From the NCBI GenBank assembly GCA_000149225.2, contig CM000694.1:434001-498000 (forward strand): a stretch of DNA of 64,000 bases, read 5' to 3'. The notes under the pieces were generated by a model that saw nothing but the letters and a program-made list of their open reading frames with translations, made no database searches and was not told where the DNA came from. The position numbers and the translations under genes were made by a program. The stretch is from Lachancea kluyveri NRRL Y-12651 (taxonomy: Eukaryota > Ascomycota > Saccharomycetes > Saccharomycetales > Saccharomycetaceae). This document shows, piece by piece, positions 40,006 to 49,841 of this stretch. The first letter of the stretch is position 1. Each line of letters begins with the position of its first letter.

Positions 40006-41112
40006 TTACAACTCGTCCTTTATTGGGCTCGTAGCAATATCATCGGGTACAATAACAACGTAGTCTATGTACAAGTCACCAAACTTATTGTGTTCCTTTG
40101 GCATACCAAATCCAGGAATACGTTCAATTTCACCGTTATTTGTCACCATACTAGAAGCTCTCTTTATTTTAACTTTCCTTTTTGCGTCTAAAAATTCTAT
40201 CTCTCTTTCCCAACCACCTTTCAACGCTTCACGCAAACTCAATGCTTCGGTTCTAAATAGATCATCGCCACGTCTTCTGTACCCCAGATTGTCTCTACTG
40301 GTCTCACTAAACTTGATGAAAAGATCGCCCGCGTCAAAATCAGGGCCCTTGTCAGATTCACCTTGTTTAACTTCTACAAAGTTTCGTGGTGCTCCAGGGG
40401 GCACATCAACATGGAACGACTTGGGTTTTCTGACTACCTTTTCACCATGACAATGCTTGCACTTGTTCTTAATGGTACTGCCCCGACCTTGGCATTTACC
40501 GCACATTTGTTGGATTTGTTGTGTCACGGGTCCCATTCTTACTATTTGTACAACAACCCCGTGTCCCTTACAATCAGGACATTTTGTAACCTTACCATCT
40601 TGTGATCCGCTACCTTCACAATGCTCGCAGAAGTCATTTAAGTTTAGGTTAAAGTCTATTGACGTTCCGCGGTAGTATTCCTTCAAAGTCAATTCTTCTC
40701 TTGTCTCCAAGTTGTGTCCACGAGCTCTACGTCTTTGCCTCTGACCTCCCCCACCACCGCCAAACATCTGTTCAAAAATATCAAAAGGATCATGAAAACC
40801 TCCACCTCTTGGACCTTGACCGCCACCCTGGCCTCCGTTGTTTTTCAAAGCTTCTGCGCCATACTGATCATATATTTTACGTTTCTCTGGATCGCTCAAG
40901 ACCTCATATGCTTCACCAACTTCGATAAATTTGTTGTGTGCAGAATCGTCATCTGGGTTTTTGTCAGGGTGATATTTCTTTGAAAGTTGTCGGTACGCAG
41001 ACTTAATATCTTTATCACCTGCACCTTTGGAAACACCCAAGATTGAGTAATAGTCTTGGGCCAAAATTAAAGGGATAAAAAGAATTGATAATAATATGCT
41101 TAATCGCAACAT
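40006..41112 (-). CDS. SCJ1: ER-lumenal DnaJ-type co-chaperone Scj1
   Basis: 368 residues. Signal peptide (1-18, [18 protein letters not shown]), J domain (about 20-87) with HPD at 48-50, a Gly-rich linker with GGGGGG, four zinc-binding CxxCxGxG-type repeats ([32 protein letters not shown]), a C-terminal substrate domain, and the ER retrieval signal KDEL. Scj1 works with the Hsp70 Kar2 in folding and degradation of ER proteins. S. cerevisiae Scj1 (about 377 residues) has the same layout. Confidence 0.97.
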   Translation of the reverse strand: MLRLSILLSILFIPLILAQDYYSILGVSKGAGDKDIKSAYRQLSKKYHPDKNPDDDSAHNKFIEVGEAYEVLSDPEKRKIYDQYGAEALKNNGGQGGGQGPRGGGFHDPFDIFEQMFGGGGGGQRQRRRARGHNLETREELTLKEYYRGTSIDFNLNLNDFCEHCEGSGSQDGKVTKCPDCKGHGVVVQIVRMGPVTQQIQQMCGKCQGRGSTIKNKCKHCHGEKVVRKPKSFHVDVPPGAPRNFVEVKQGESDKGPDFDAGDLFIKFSETSRDNLGYRRRGDDLFRTEALSLREALKGGWEREIEFLDAKRKVKIKRASSMVTNNGEIERIPGFGMPKEHNKFGDLYIDYVVIVPDDIATSPIKDEL

Positions 41113-41523
41113 ATTTCTTATCGCCTGTACTTTAGACTAACGGTACCACTACTGAATTTAGGATTTAAACCGTTGTGAACAGCTTGGTCGAAAAGCTTTC
41201 GTGATTTCTCGAACATTTGTACAGCATACATTGGTCACGTTAAACGGGTCAGAGAGCAATCTTCCAAACTGCAGCAGCTATAGCGATGATTTGCCAAGTT
41301 AAATTAGAATATACAAAATAAAGGGCTACGTTTTTATCGATTGCTTCACCTAGTCGAAGCTTGCTGGAAGCAGATTACTTTGTCAGCCGTTTATGGGATC
41401 GTTATCGAACCTACGGGCTTGATTGTGGGAACTAAGTTTAAGACATTCGTACCAAAGGGAAACATACATTATCTTTTTAAACTGTCTACTTACATGTACT
41501 AACAGCGAAGAAAGTCAGATATC
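41113..41523. other. Intergenic between CAF20 and SCJ1
   Basis: 411 bp between tandem minus-strand genes. It contains a short hairpin (GCTTC...GAAGC near 41346-41363) and another (AACGGT...ACCGTT near 41143-41174). In S. cerevisiae SNR31 and SNR5 follow CAF20; I searched this and nearby gaps for their rRNA guide sequences and did not find a convincing match. Confidence 0.5.
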
Positions 41524-41997
41524 TTATTGGTCACTTTCTTCATCACTTTCCAAAGCAGCAAAGGCATTGAAATTCATAGTTGGTTTATCAGCAACGATAT
41601 CTCTAGTATCAGCTGGTCTGGAAGAAGAAATGTTCTTATTGTTTGGTTTGACCCTCAAAGTTTCGTTAGCAATTACAGCAGTCAAGGTTTCCCTGATAGC
41701 AGCCTCTTCTTCACCGCCTGCAACCAAGACAGAAGATTTTCTTCTACCAGCTGCAGCTTCAAGAGTAGACCAACCATCGGCATCAGTAGTGATCTTTGGC
41801 TTGGTGTGCTTAATCTTTGGTCTACCATGGTGGTGAGAAGATCTCCTGCGGTGGAAGCTGTGATATTCTTCTTCTTGCAAGGCCTGGATTTCCTTAACCT
41901 TGTTAATGATAGCGTTGAATTCTTCAAAGTCAAAGTTGACTGGAATAGCGACAGTTGGTTTCAATTTTAGTAATTCCTCCTCTGTGTATCTAGCCAT
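41524..41997 (-). CDS. CAF20: eIF4E-binding translation repressor p20 (Caf20)
   Basis: 157 residues. The eIF4E-binding motif YTEEELL (Tyr4, Leu9, Leu10; pattern YxxxxLphi) is at the N-terminus. The block [20 protein letters not shown], the segment [20 protein letters not shown] and the end [15 protein letters not shown] are nearly identical to S. cerevisiae Caf20 (about 161 residues). It competes with eIF4G for eIF4E and tunes cap-dependent translation. Codon bias suggests high expression. Confidence 0.97.
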   Translation of the reverse strand: MARYTEEELLKLKPTVAIPVNFDFEEFNAIINKVKEIQALQEEEYHSFHRRRSSHHHGRPKIKHTKPKITTDADGWSTLEAAAGRRKSSVLVAGGEEEAAIRETLTAVIANETLRVKPNNKNISSSRPADTRDIVADKPTMNFNAFAALESDEESDQ

Positions 41998-42109
41998 CGT
42001 AATGCTTTAGTTTGACGTATTGCCGAGTTAGGTCAGCTTATTGGAGGAGTAACTTCATCAGTCTTCGTAGTTAACTTGAGAAAAAAAAGGAAAAAATTTT
42101 CAACACTTT

Positions 42110-42117
42110 CCGGGTAA
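42110..42117 (+). promoter_or_regulatory. Reb1-type site upstream of CAF20
   Basis: CCGGGTAA, a full Reb1 consensus, 113 bp before the CAF20 ATG and just past the CEF1 stop. It likely sets up the CAF20 promoter and separates it from CEF1. Confidence 0.55.
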
Positions 42118-42145
42118 TATTTTCGTACAGAGCTACCACAAATGG

Positions 42146-43861
42146 TCAGGGTAACATCACGCTGGATATACTCTGTTGTAATCTCTTCTTTCTTTCTTCT
42201 ATGGCATAATACTCGTTTTGATACATTTTATAGTAAACATGATAATTTTTCTGTAGCATGCTCAGTGTAGGTATATTTGTGCCGCACATTTTCTTGCAAA
42301 TTTTTTCATTGTATTGGCTTAACGGTGTGACATACTCTAATTCAGATTGCAACGTATGTATCTTGTTTAAAGAAGATTCGATGTCAGCTATCAGTGATTC
42401 AGGTGTCTGTTTTTTCATGGAGAGTAGGTTTTGTGCTTCTTTTTTGTAATCTTTAGCAACGTGTTCCTTGGAAATTTCTTGTTCAACCATATTTTGATAC
42501 CTCAGAGCATCTTCGGTACCGTGCATTGCTTCATCCGCCAGTGCTGAAACAAGAATTTCATTGAACATTTTTTGTGTCTCAGTTTTTGGTGACCGTACAA
42601 GACTTGGTATTGGAAGATCGCTTCTTTCTATACCTCTACTTGGTAGTCGGAAAAGCTCGTCCGTGCTTGCAGGGCTTTCGACGGGTGAGGTGTTAGAGGG
42701 AACCAATTGCTGATTTCCCGGCATTTCCTCATCTTCGTCCTCTAATGCTATTTCAAAATCATTTCTAGGCTCTGGTAACCCCGCGAAGAGATGGAGTACG
42801 GACTTTTTGGTGGCCTTTTTGTCCACCACTTCTTGGGAGATAGGTCTAGAAAGATCAGAAGAGCTTTCTGAGAGAGCAGATTTTTCTAACTTTGAATTTA
42901 TGATGTCTAACCTCTTTTCGTTAATGTCACGCTCAATATCTTGGGAGAAACCACTATTTGGCGCTGGTAGCTCTAATTTCGGTTTTTTGAATTCATTAGT
43001 GACAACGCTATTATTAAAATTAACTTTTATATTTTCGTCTGCTTTCCTCTTCCTATCTTTTCTATTCTTTGATTTTCCATGTGGACTGTTATCATCTTTT
43101 AGCCCCCTACGGTCCACTGAACGCTGAAAATTGATAAATGCTCTTGTACCTCTTTCATCTTCTTTTGTTGTGTCATAAATGCCTGGCAGTGGTTGTTGCT
43201 CGTAAACAATATCTGCGTTATAATCGATTTCGGTGCTATATTTTTTCTTTGGGGGTTTAATCTTGGTATCGATGCCTGCTTGTTTCAACTCACGTCTTTT
43301 CTGTAAATATGCAACCCTTTTACTCTCTTCTAACATACGCTCCCTAATTTTTCTTGTTGCTTTCTTCCCCTGAGTATTCAGCAGTCTGGCTCTGGCTTCA
43401 GCCAGCATCTCCCGCTCGTCATCTTCCAACTCTTCATTGTCAGGTTTGGCTACTTGTGTCTCTGCATTAGGGTTGATATCACCTACTTTAAACCCTAAAG
43501 ATGACCCCAGACTTAAGTCAGATTCCTCATCACCTGGTGTCTCTAGCAACTTGTTATACCTTTCAATACAAAAGTGGGCAGGCCGGCCCATTAAATCAGC
43601 AATGGTTCTCCATTGGTTAGGGAGTTTCTTTGCTAAATCTAAAAGTTTAGCATCTTCCTTCCTATCAAACTCTTGGAAGTTCAGTTTGGGGTTTAAAAAT
43701 TCATCCCAACGAGATTCGCATTGTTTTGCAGTTTTCCTCTGCAGCAAAGATGCTACTTTACTCCACTGATGTGTACCATATTTCTGTATGGCGGCTTTTA
43801 AGATCTGGTCTTCTAGGTTGGACCAGACACCACCTTTTACGTAAATTGGAACAGGTGGCAT
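42146..43861 (-). CDS. CEF1: Splicing factor Cef1 (CDC5 family)
   Basis: 571 residues. Two Myb repeats at the N-terminus (WSNLEDQILKAAIQKYGTHQW and the following QEFDRKEDAKLLDLAKKLPNQW) are followed by the conserved ARARLLNTQGKKATRKIRERMLEE and LQKRRELKQAGI segments, a Lys-rich middle, and a C-terminal Cef1/Cdc5 interaction region. Cef1 is a core member of the NineTeen (Prp19) complex needed for spliceosome activation. It is divergent from EFR3 with 187 bp between start codons. Confidence 0.96.
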   Translation of the reverse strand: MPPVPIYVKGGVWSNLEDQILKAAIQKYGTHQWSKVASLLQRKTAKQCESRWDEFLNPKLNFQEFDRKEDAKLLDLAKKLPNQWRTIADLMGRPAHFCIERYNKLLETPGDEESDLSLGSSLGFKVGDINPNAETQVAKPDNEELEDDEREMLAEARARLLNTQGKKATRKIRERMLEESKRVAYLQKRRELKQAGIDTKIKPPKKKYSTEIDYNADIVYEQQPLPGIYDTTKEDERGTRAFINFQRSVDRRGLKDDNSPHGKSKNRKDRKRKADENIKVNFNNSVVTNEFKKPKLELPAPNSGFSQDIERDINEKRLDIINSKLEKSALSESSSDLSRPISQEVVDKKATKKSVLHLFAGLPEPRNDFEIALEDEDEEMPGNQQLVPSNTSPVESPASTDELFRLPSRGIERSDLPIPSLVRSPKTETQKMFNEILVSALADEAMHGTEDALRYQNMVEQEISKEHVAKDYKKEAQNLLSMKKQTPESLIADIESSLNKIHTLQSELEYVTPLSQYNEKICKKMCGTNIPTLSMLQKNYHVYYKMYQNEYYAIEERKKRLQQSISSVMLP

Positions 43862-44048
43862 TTCTAAATTGCTCTATGCTCTGGCAGTTTGGCAGACAGG
43901 CTCGTTTTTATAGCGTATTTATCTTTTGATGGTATCTTTTGCGGATCAAAGTTTAACGTGTTGAAAAATTTACAACTTTTCCCTTTGACAGGGACCTTGT
44001 TAGTAAGAGCTCTCGCGCAACAACTACACACTAAGGGATTACAGAGAT

Positions 44049-46217
44049 ATGCGTCTCTCATTCACTCCAAAGCATCAAAAATTAGTCAATCAGTGTTATC
44101 CCACTGGTAGGACTCCTGACAAAAAGCCTAAGTCTTCAGAGACATCGTACTTGCTATACTATGTCAATTCAAGACGTACGAAGTTAGAGAAAGTTAGCAC
44201 ATACTTAATGAAGAAGAGTGCTGCAGATTTGAATCATAGGAGAATTGGGAATGTGTCTGTGACTTTGGAGCTAATGAATAAAATTGTGGTTCACTGTAAA
44301 GAGAATTTGAATGTGTTTGTGAAAGATTTTTTGCAAATTATGACCAAAATTTTGTCAAATAACAATGTTAACAACGATGTCACCGTAGTGGAGAAAGTTG
44401 AGGAGACCTTTGGAAGCATATGTCATTACTTAGATGGAGCTTTATGCAGTGGTGACGCTGAGTTCATTCATTTGTACCAAGTTTTCGTGAATCTCTACTT
44501 TCAACTTGTCACTGATAGGTTGCATAATGATGACTTATTGTTGAAAGGTACCATTGATATTTCTCAAATGGCTAACCTGGCAAGCAATCCACAAATTAAT
44601 CATTTAGTGTCAAAATCGGTTACTTTGGCATTGGAGAAATTCCAAGAAAGGCATCCTCGATATCAAGGCCAGAGTTTAGGGGGGGATGAGCAACCAATGA
44701 GTAAAAGATTGACCAGAACCTACACTCGTACGCAAGGGCTAGATGATGCACACCAAGAAGGTGATTTTTCTATTGCTGCCTTGCAGTCTTACTTCAACAC
44801 TACAGAAACAGACAAGTTGACTTTATCCATTCATTGCTTACTGACACGCTTACTAGAGACACCGAATAAAGAACTGCTTCAATTCATTTGCAATGGAATT
44901 CCTGTTCAGTTGAGATACATTGTGATCCTTATACTGATCCGCGGGTTGAATGAAAATAACGATCACGCTCTCGTCACGTTGAAACTAGTATCGAGTCTGT
45001 TGGTGTCGGAGGTAAGCATCGTCGGGTTGAGTGTTCTAGATATCATGAGAAAGTTATTGAACATCCAACTTTCTAATAATACTTCTACTTCTTTGGCTAA
45101 ACAATGTTCAGCCACCATCACTGATTTGAACCAAAAAATATATTACAAGGACCAAACGTATGATATGTTTTCCGAGATTCTGCTAAGATTGAAAGATGAA
45201 AATGATGAAAAACACAAGGCAGTACTAGTTGGTGACTTACACTCTTTAATCCTCTCAACTTACGGGCCTTCGATTAATCTGGATTTGTTTCTTGAATTGG
45301 CTCCATATATGGACGAATATGATTCATTGTTTGAAATTGTTGACGATAGTATTTCCGGGAGTTTTTCTATGGCAAAATTGTTCAAATTTATCGGTACTTT
45401 AAGTACTGAGGAGGAGCAAGTTCTTTTAATGTCTAAGACTTTCTCCAAGTTTAAAGGATTCGCACTTTTATCTGGTTTGAATTATTATCAGGAGATCGTT
45501 AATGGACCACTGCCAGGATATTACATTTATCACACCGAAGCAGCAAAGTTTCTGGATTTGGAAGACTACAAGTCTCAAACGCAGTTCAAAAAAGAAAACA
45601 AACTTTTGTTCTCACGCGAGGATCTAATTAACTACTACTCCGATTCTGGGTCCAATAAGTATTCTGAGAAGGGGGCAAAAATTCTGATGTCTCATGTGAA
45701 TCACCTTTCTACGACCGACTTGGTTTCTGATACTCCCGAGCATTTGACTTCAGAATTGCCGACAATAATTGCCCCACCAGTTCCAAACTCCCCCCGTAAA
45801 AACTTTTCTCAGATGTTAAATGAGACGCATTCATTACGGTCTATGAGATATACTTCTCCGAAGGTTAAAGATTTAAAAAATGTTATTGATAGAAAGAGCA
45901 GTACAATACCAAAGAGGAATAATACTCTGCGTGGATCCCAGTCTGTAAAGTCGAAAATTACAAATATAACTTTCTTACTAAGTGAGCTAAGCCATGGTTC
46001 AGAAGAAGGTAAAGTCCGCGATCCTGATGAAGAAGAAATTGTTGGAATGGAAAAGTTCGACTTGGCAAGATCGCATTCAACCAAATTGAATTCCATGAAC
46101 AATAGCAATTCAAAAAGGTTGAGTATTCCTCTAGTTGTTCGAGACGAAGAAGATTTTAAGGATGCTAGTGAAGACGTTGAAGTGCCTTCTACAAGGGGAA
46201 AACTCTTCTCTACCTGA
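44049..46217 (+). CDS. EFR3: Plasma-membrane scaffold for PI4-kinase, Efr3
   Basis: 722 residues. The N-terminus MRLSFTPKHQKLVNQCYPTG, then the basic KKPKSSETSYLLYYVNSRRTKLEKV, is nearly the S. cerevisiae sequence. A long helical-repeat body follows, with a Ser-rich charged C-terminal tail (about 560-722). Efr3 recruits Ypp1 and Stt4 to plasma-membrane PIK patches. It is shorter than the roughly 782 residues in S. cerevisiae, mainly in the tail. It is tandem with RIM20, about 180 bp apart. Confidence 0.95.
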   Translation: MRLSFTPKHQKLVNQCYPTGRTPDKKPKSSETSYLLYYVNSRRTKLEKVSTYLMKKSAADLNHRRIGNVSVTLELMNKIVVHCKENLNVFVKDFLQIMTKILSNNNVNNDVTVVEKVEETFGSICHYLDGALCSGDAEFIHLYQVFVNLYFQLVTDRLHNDDLLLKGTIDISQMANLASNPQINHLVSKSVTLALEKFQERHPRYQGQSLGGDEQPMSKRLTRTYTRTQGLDDAHQEGDFSIAALQSYFNTTETDKLTLSIHCLLTRLLETPNKELLQFICNGIPVQLRYIVILILIRGLNENNDHALVTLKLVSSLLVSEVSIVGLSVLDIMRKLLNIQLSNNTSTSLAKQCSATITDLNQKIYYKDQTYDMFSEILLRLKDENDEKHKAVLVGDLHSLILSTYGPSINLDLFLELAPYMDEYDSLFEIVDDSISGSFSMAKLFKFIGTLSTEEEQVLLMSKTFSKFKGFALLSGLNYYQEIVNGPLPGYYIYHTEAAKFLDLEDYKSQTQFKKENKLLFSREDLINYYSDSGSNKYSEKGAKILMSHVNHLSTTDLVSDTPEHLTSELPTIIAPPVPNSPRKNFSQMLNETHSLRSMRYTSPKVKDLKNVIDRKSSTIPKRNNTLRGSQSVKSKITNITFLLSELSHGSEEGKVRDPDEEEIVGMEKFDLARSHSTKLNSMNNSNSKRLSIPLVVRDEEDFKDASEDVEVPSTRGKLFST

Positions 46218-46396
46218 TGTAATAAGAGTCATGTACGATAGCCTTAAAACAAAGCTGTTTGACATATAAAATAACACTTTATATAACAAAAAGTTTTCTG
46301 TATTCTTAGTCCGGCGCGACTTCGTTTTTCTTCGCTTTTTTTTGAAAATGAAAGGCTTAGAACTTGTTACCAGCACAGCTTGACAATTGAACAGTA

Positions 46397-48379
46397 ATGT
46401 CACACTTGTTGTGTATTCCATTTAAAAAGACATTATCAATAGACCTCAAGCAAAAGTTAGCAAATGTTATAGATTCTACCTTCTTTCAAACTTCCTCCAT
46501 CTTTGGAGATGATTTGAGTGCAATAAACAGAATGAGAGAGGATTTAATAAACATTGATGTTTCAGAGAGCGGTCTTCAGAAGATGAAGACTTACTACATA
46601 TGCTTCTCTAAACTAAAAGAGAAGTTCCCAGATAATCAGATCGAGTACACATGGTTTCAAACACTTGGTCGCAAATCGTACGGATGCAGTCATACTTGTT
46701 TCCTTTTTGAAGAAATCAACGTCGTTTACAATATAGGTGCAATGTATTCATTACTTGCGATGGAAAATAGTGATGGATCTGTAGAAGGGTTAAAGAAGTC
46801 ATGCCACTACTTTCAATATAGTGCTGGTTGCTTTGGACACATTATAAAGCTGCTTGAAAGTGCAGACGAAAAGTTATTGGATAGAAAAACTTTAACAGCA
46901 TTAAACTATTTAATGTTAGCCCAGGCTCAGGAAGCTTTCTGGTTTAAAGCAGTAAAGGATAGCCATAAAGATTCGTTGATTGCTAAGCTTGCATTACAGG
47001 TCTCTGAACTTTACGGTACGGCTTCAAAACACGCACACACAAGTGAAATTATCAGAACGGACTGGGTAGAGCATTTACAGAGCAAATCTTTATATTTCTC
47101 TGCTGTGGCACATTATCGTAACTCAATCGTTTTGGGAGAGAAAGAGGCTTATGGCGCACAGATCAGATCCCTTCAGAAATCTTTAAAGCAATTGAATAAA
47201 GCCTCTCTGGGTGACGAATCGGCCCTACTTTTTAGGGAAAGAGTAGGAAATACGTTAAAATCGTGTGAAAGGGACAATGATTTAATATTTCTACAGGGTA
47301 TTCCCTCTATAGTGCCCGAAATCAAACCTGCATTAATGGTTAGGAATTTGTACTTTGCGGGCTTGGAACATCCCGCTTCCAATTCCACACCTGACTCAGC
47401 CGGAACTTCTCTGTTTAAAAACCTACTTCCAGTCTCTATTATGGAAAGCTCCACAGCATTTGGTGAACGCCAACAACTATACGTAAAAGAGTATGTTACT
47501 GACCCAATTCGTGCTTTAAATAAACTGTTGAACGGTGAACTGCCAAGTTGTGAGATACCATCCTCGCTTAAACCATTGGAACCCAAAGAACTTGAAACTT
47601 ATGAAGATTCTTTGAAAGAGTTAAGCACTAACAACAAACAAGTTTATGCACTGCTAAGCCAAGCCAATGAACTTCTTCAGCAAGAAAGTGAGACAGACTC
47701 AAGTTTGAGAACGAAGCACGGTTCTCTACGCTGGACTCTTTCAGAATCAGACACAGTGAATAAAGAGTACTGCGCCAGATATCAAAAACTGGTGTTATAC
47801 TTGCAACGCGGAACATCAATCGATAGAGAAACTTTTGAGCTATTTGAGACTGTGGATAAAATGCTGGTAAGTAGCCCTATAAGGTTTCCAGAGAGTAATG
47901 ACCCACTTGTCAAGGAAGTTTTGTCTGTTATTAAAAAAAGGGATGATTACGTTACCAAAGTCGAACAGAAATGCATGACAAATACAATTTTACCGAAGAT
48001 CATCTCTGCATACAAATCATCTGGCTTGACTGATTTTGAGAGTATCTATAACGAGCATCTCAGAATCTTTGATGAAGACCTACAATTCGTTCGTGACGAA
48101 AAGAGGCGCAACCAGGTATTATGTGAAAAGTTGGCTTCTTCGGCTAATAAGGAGAGTAAAATGAAACGTCTAGATCCCAAAAACCTATACATTCAAGATT
48201 TCAAGCACTCTTTGGAGATTTTAGGACAAGTCGAGGAAAACATTATTGGTGGCACCAAGTTCTATCAAGATTTACTGAAAAACGCCAGTGGTTTGCTCAA
48301 TGATATCCAAGTTTTTGAACTAGCACGTAGAAAGGAAAAAAAAGCCTTAGAGGCAAAGTTGGTCGGTGAGCTATGTTGA
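46397..48379 (+). CDS. RIM20: Bro1-domain alkaline-pH response protein Rim20
   Basis: 660 residues, within one of the S. cerevisiae length (about 661). A Bro1 domain covers about 1-360 (CIPFKKTLSIDLKQ at the start, NIGAMYSLLAM and LNYLMLAQAQEAFWFKAVKD inside), followed by a coiled V domain. Rim20 (ALIX/PalA relative) brings the transcription factor Rim101 to the protease Rim13 on ESCRT-III through Snf7. It is convergent with MOD5, only 26 bp between stops. Confidence 0.95.
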   Translation: MSHLLCIPFKKTLSIDLKQKLANVIDSTFFQTSSIFGDDLSAINRMREDLINIDVSESGLQKMKTYYICFSKLKEKFPDNQIEYTWFQTLGRKSYGCSHTCFLFEEINVVYNIGAMYSLLAMENSDGSVEGLKKSCHYFQYSAGCFGHIIKLLESADEKLLDRKTLTALNYLMLAQAQEAFWFKAVKDSHKDSLIAKLALQVSELYGTASKHAHTSEIIRTDWVEHLQSKSLYFSAVAHYRNSIVLGEKEAYGAQIRSLQKSLKQLNKASLGDESALLFRERVGNTLKSCERDNDLIFLQGIPSIVPEIKPALMVRNLYFAGLEHPASNSTPDSAGTSLFKNLLPVSIMESSTAFGERQQLYVKEYVTDPIRALNKLLNGELPSCEIPSSLKPLEPKELETYEDSLKELSTNNKQVYALLSQANELLQQESETDSSLRTKHGSLRWTLSESDTVNKEYCARYQKLVLYLQRGTSIDRETFELFETVDKMLVSSPIRFPESNDPLVKEVLSVIKKRDDYVTKVEQKCMTNTILPKIISAYKSSGLTDFESIYNEHLRIFDEDLQFVRDEKRRNQVLCEKLASSANKESKMKRLDPKNLYIQDFKHSLEILGQVEENIIGGTKFYQDLLKNASGLLNDIQVFELARRKEKKALEAKLVGELC

Positions 48380-48405
48380 TGCTGAACTATATAGTTGTTT
48401 GTGTG

Positions 48406-49707
48406 TTATACCGGACTCCCTTTCTCTACTGAAGTCTGTACTTCCTTTTTTTTTTTCCAGTCCTCGTACTGTTTCTTTCTTTTCCCCCTGTTAAGATTAG
48501 CCTTGTGGCGTTTACTCTTCAAATGAATTTGCCAACCACTTTCACCGATTGTTATCAGCTCTTTATCATTTTGGTCACGGCATATGTCGCAAACATAATG
48601 CTTCCAGTCACCAGTTTCTTTTGGACTTGATGATTCAGGAGATCTTTTGGTCAAGAGTTTTTGTAATTCCAGGGGAGCGTACTCTTCTGTGAGAGTTTGG
48701 TTATCTATGAATTGATTTACGATTATGTTTGCCCTGGAGGCTACTCTTATATCCCATTGGCCCAAATCGGTGGCATTCAAAAGATATATCCGGCCGTCGA
48801 TATCCGGGACCAGCATTTTTTTAATCCACTTGACCTGTTTCTTTGCATATTGCCTCGTTCTTATTTTCATGCGTTCCACGCACTGATCAAGTGTCACATT
48901 AGGTTCCTTATTTAACCAAGGTAAAAACTCCTTAAATCCGATCACTTGCCAAACACCATTTTCGCACTGGTCTGCTGTAAATGAGTTTTTACAATAGTAC
49001 TCATACAGCTGCCTAATTTCGGCCATCCCACCAATTCTTAACATATTATCCACACGATTATCCAATCTTTGGTCAAGTTCTTTGGGGTCACTGTATACCC
49101 ATAGGAAAAGTGTGTCATATTTCAAACTTGTCTCCTGCTTGGCATACGCGTTACTAGGTTTTTCGCCAGTAGTGTAGTAAATTTCTAGCATTCTACGAAC
49201 TCTTCTTGAGTCGTTTGGGTGAAATTTCTCAGCGATAGAGCTGTCGTGCTTAAGTAACGTATTGTAAATCAACGTGCCATCACTAGAATTTAAAATCTGC
49301 AGCTCTTCTTCAGTTGGAGTTCTTATTTTACTATCGATACGCTTATTAAACAGGGTTTGTAGGTAGTAGTGTGTGCCACCTATCACAATCGGAATCTTAC
49401 CACGTGAATGAATTTCATCGATTGCTTCGATACACTCTTTTTCAAATCTGTGAATATAGTACTCTTCATTCCATTCAACATTATTCATAACATGGTGTGG
49501 TATTCCGTCACGCTCATTTAATGGATGTTTATTTGTGATGATTGGAAGATCCTTATAAACCTGCATCGAATCAGAGTTTATAACCTCACCATTAAATTTC
49601 GAAGCTATTTGAATCGACAGCTGTGATTTACCAACACCGGTTGTACCAGCGATGACAATTATTTTTGGTTTGGACATGAGCACTTTCTTCCAATATCGCG
49701 TAAGCAT
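48406..49707 (-). CDS. MOD5: tRNA isopentenyltransferase Mod5, with two in-frame starts
   Basis: 433 residues. The P-loop GTTGVGKS (21-28), the substrate segment NSDSMQVYKDLPIITNKHP and GGTHYYLQTLF are followed by a C-terminal zinc finger, CDICRD...HLKSKRHK. It transfers dimethylallyl to A37 of tRNAs reading UNN codons. Met1 and Met11 are both in frame before the P-loop; residues 1-10 (MLTRYWKKVL) are basic and hydrophobic. S. cerevisiae MOD5 uses two such starts to make a mitochondrial and a cytosolic/nuclear form, and the same layout is kept here. Confidence 0.97.
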   Translation of the reverse strand: MLTRYWKKVLMSKPKIIVIAGTTGVGKSQLSIQIASKFNGEVINSDSMQVYKDLPIITNKHPLNERDGIPHHVMNNVEWNEEYYIHRFEKECIEAIDEIHSRGKIPIVIGGTHYYLQTLFNKRIDSKIRTPTEEELQILNSSDGTLIYNTLLKHDSSIAEKFHPNDSRRVRRMLEIYYTTGEKPSNAYAKQETSLKYDTLFLWVYSDPKELDQRLDNRVDNMLRIGGMAEIRQLYEYYCKNSFTADQCENGVWQVIGFKEFLPWLNKEPNVTLDQCVERMKIRTRQYAKKQVKWIKKMLVPDIDGRIYLLNATDLGQWDIRVASRANIIVNQFIDNQTLTEEYAPLELQKLLTKRSPESSSPKETGDWKHYVCDICRDQNDKELITIGESGWQIHLKSKRHKANLNRGKRKKQYEDWKKKKEVQTSVEKGSPV

Positions 49708-49841
49708 AGGTTTGAGATTAGAGTGCTTTTGTTCAGCTCATCTTCGAGATAAAATTTTGTCAGGCGGTTATCACATAAGCCGTATGTTGGTATCTGCTAT
49801 AGAAGCGTAGAAAAGAAGATATTTAGTTTTGGTTGAAAGCT

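Noticed and set aside
41113-41523. Possible SNR31/SNR5 orthologue downstream of CAF20
   Set aside because: Guide sequences expected for 18S position 999 and 25S position 1004 were not found with proper spacing to H or ACA boxes on either strand here or in nearby gaps; a 7-8 base match near 39893 has the wrong spacing.
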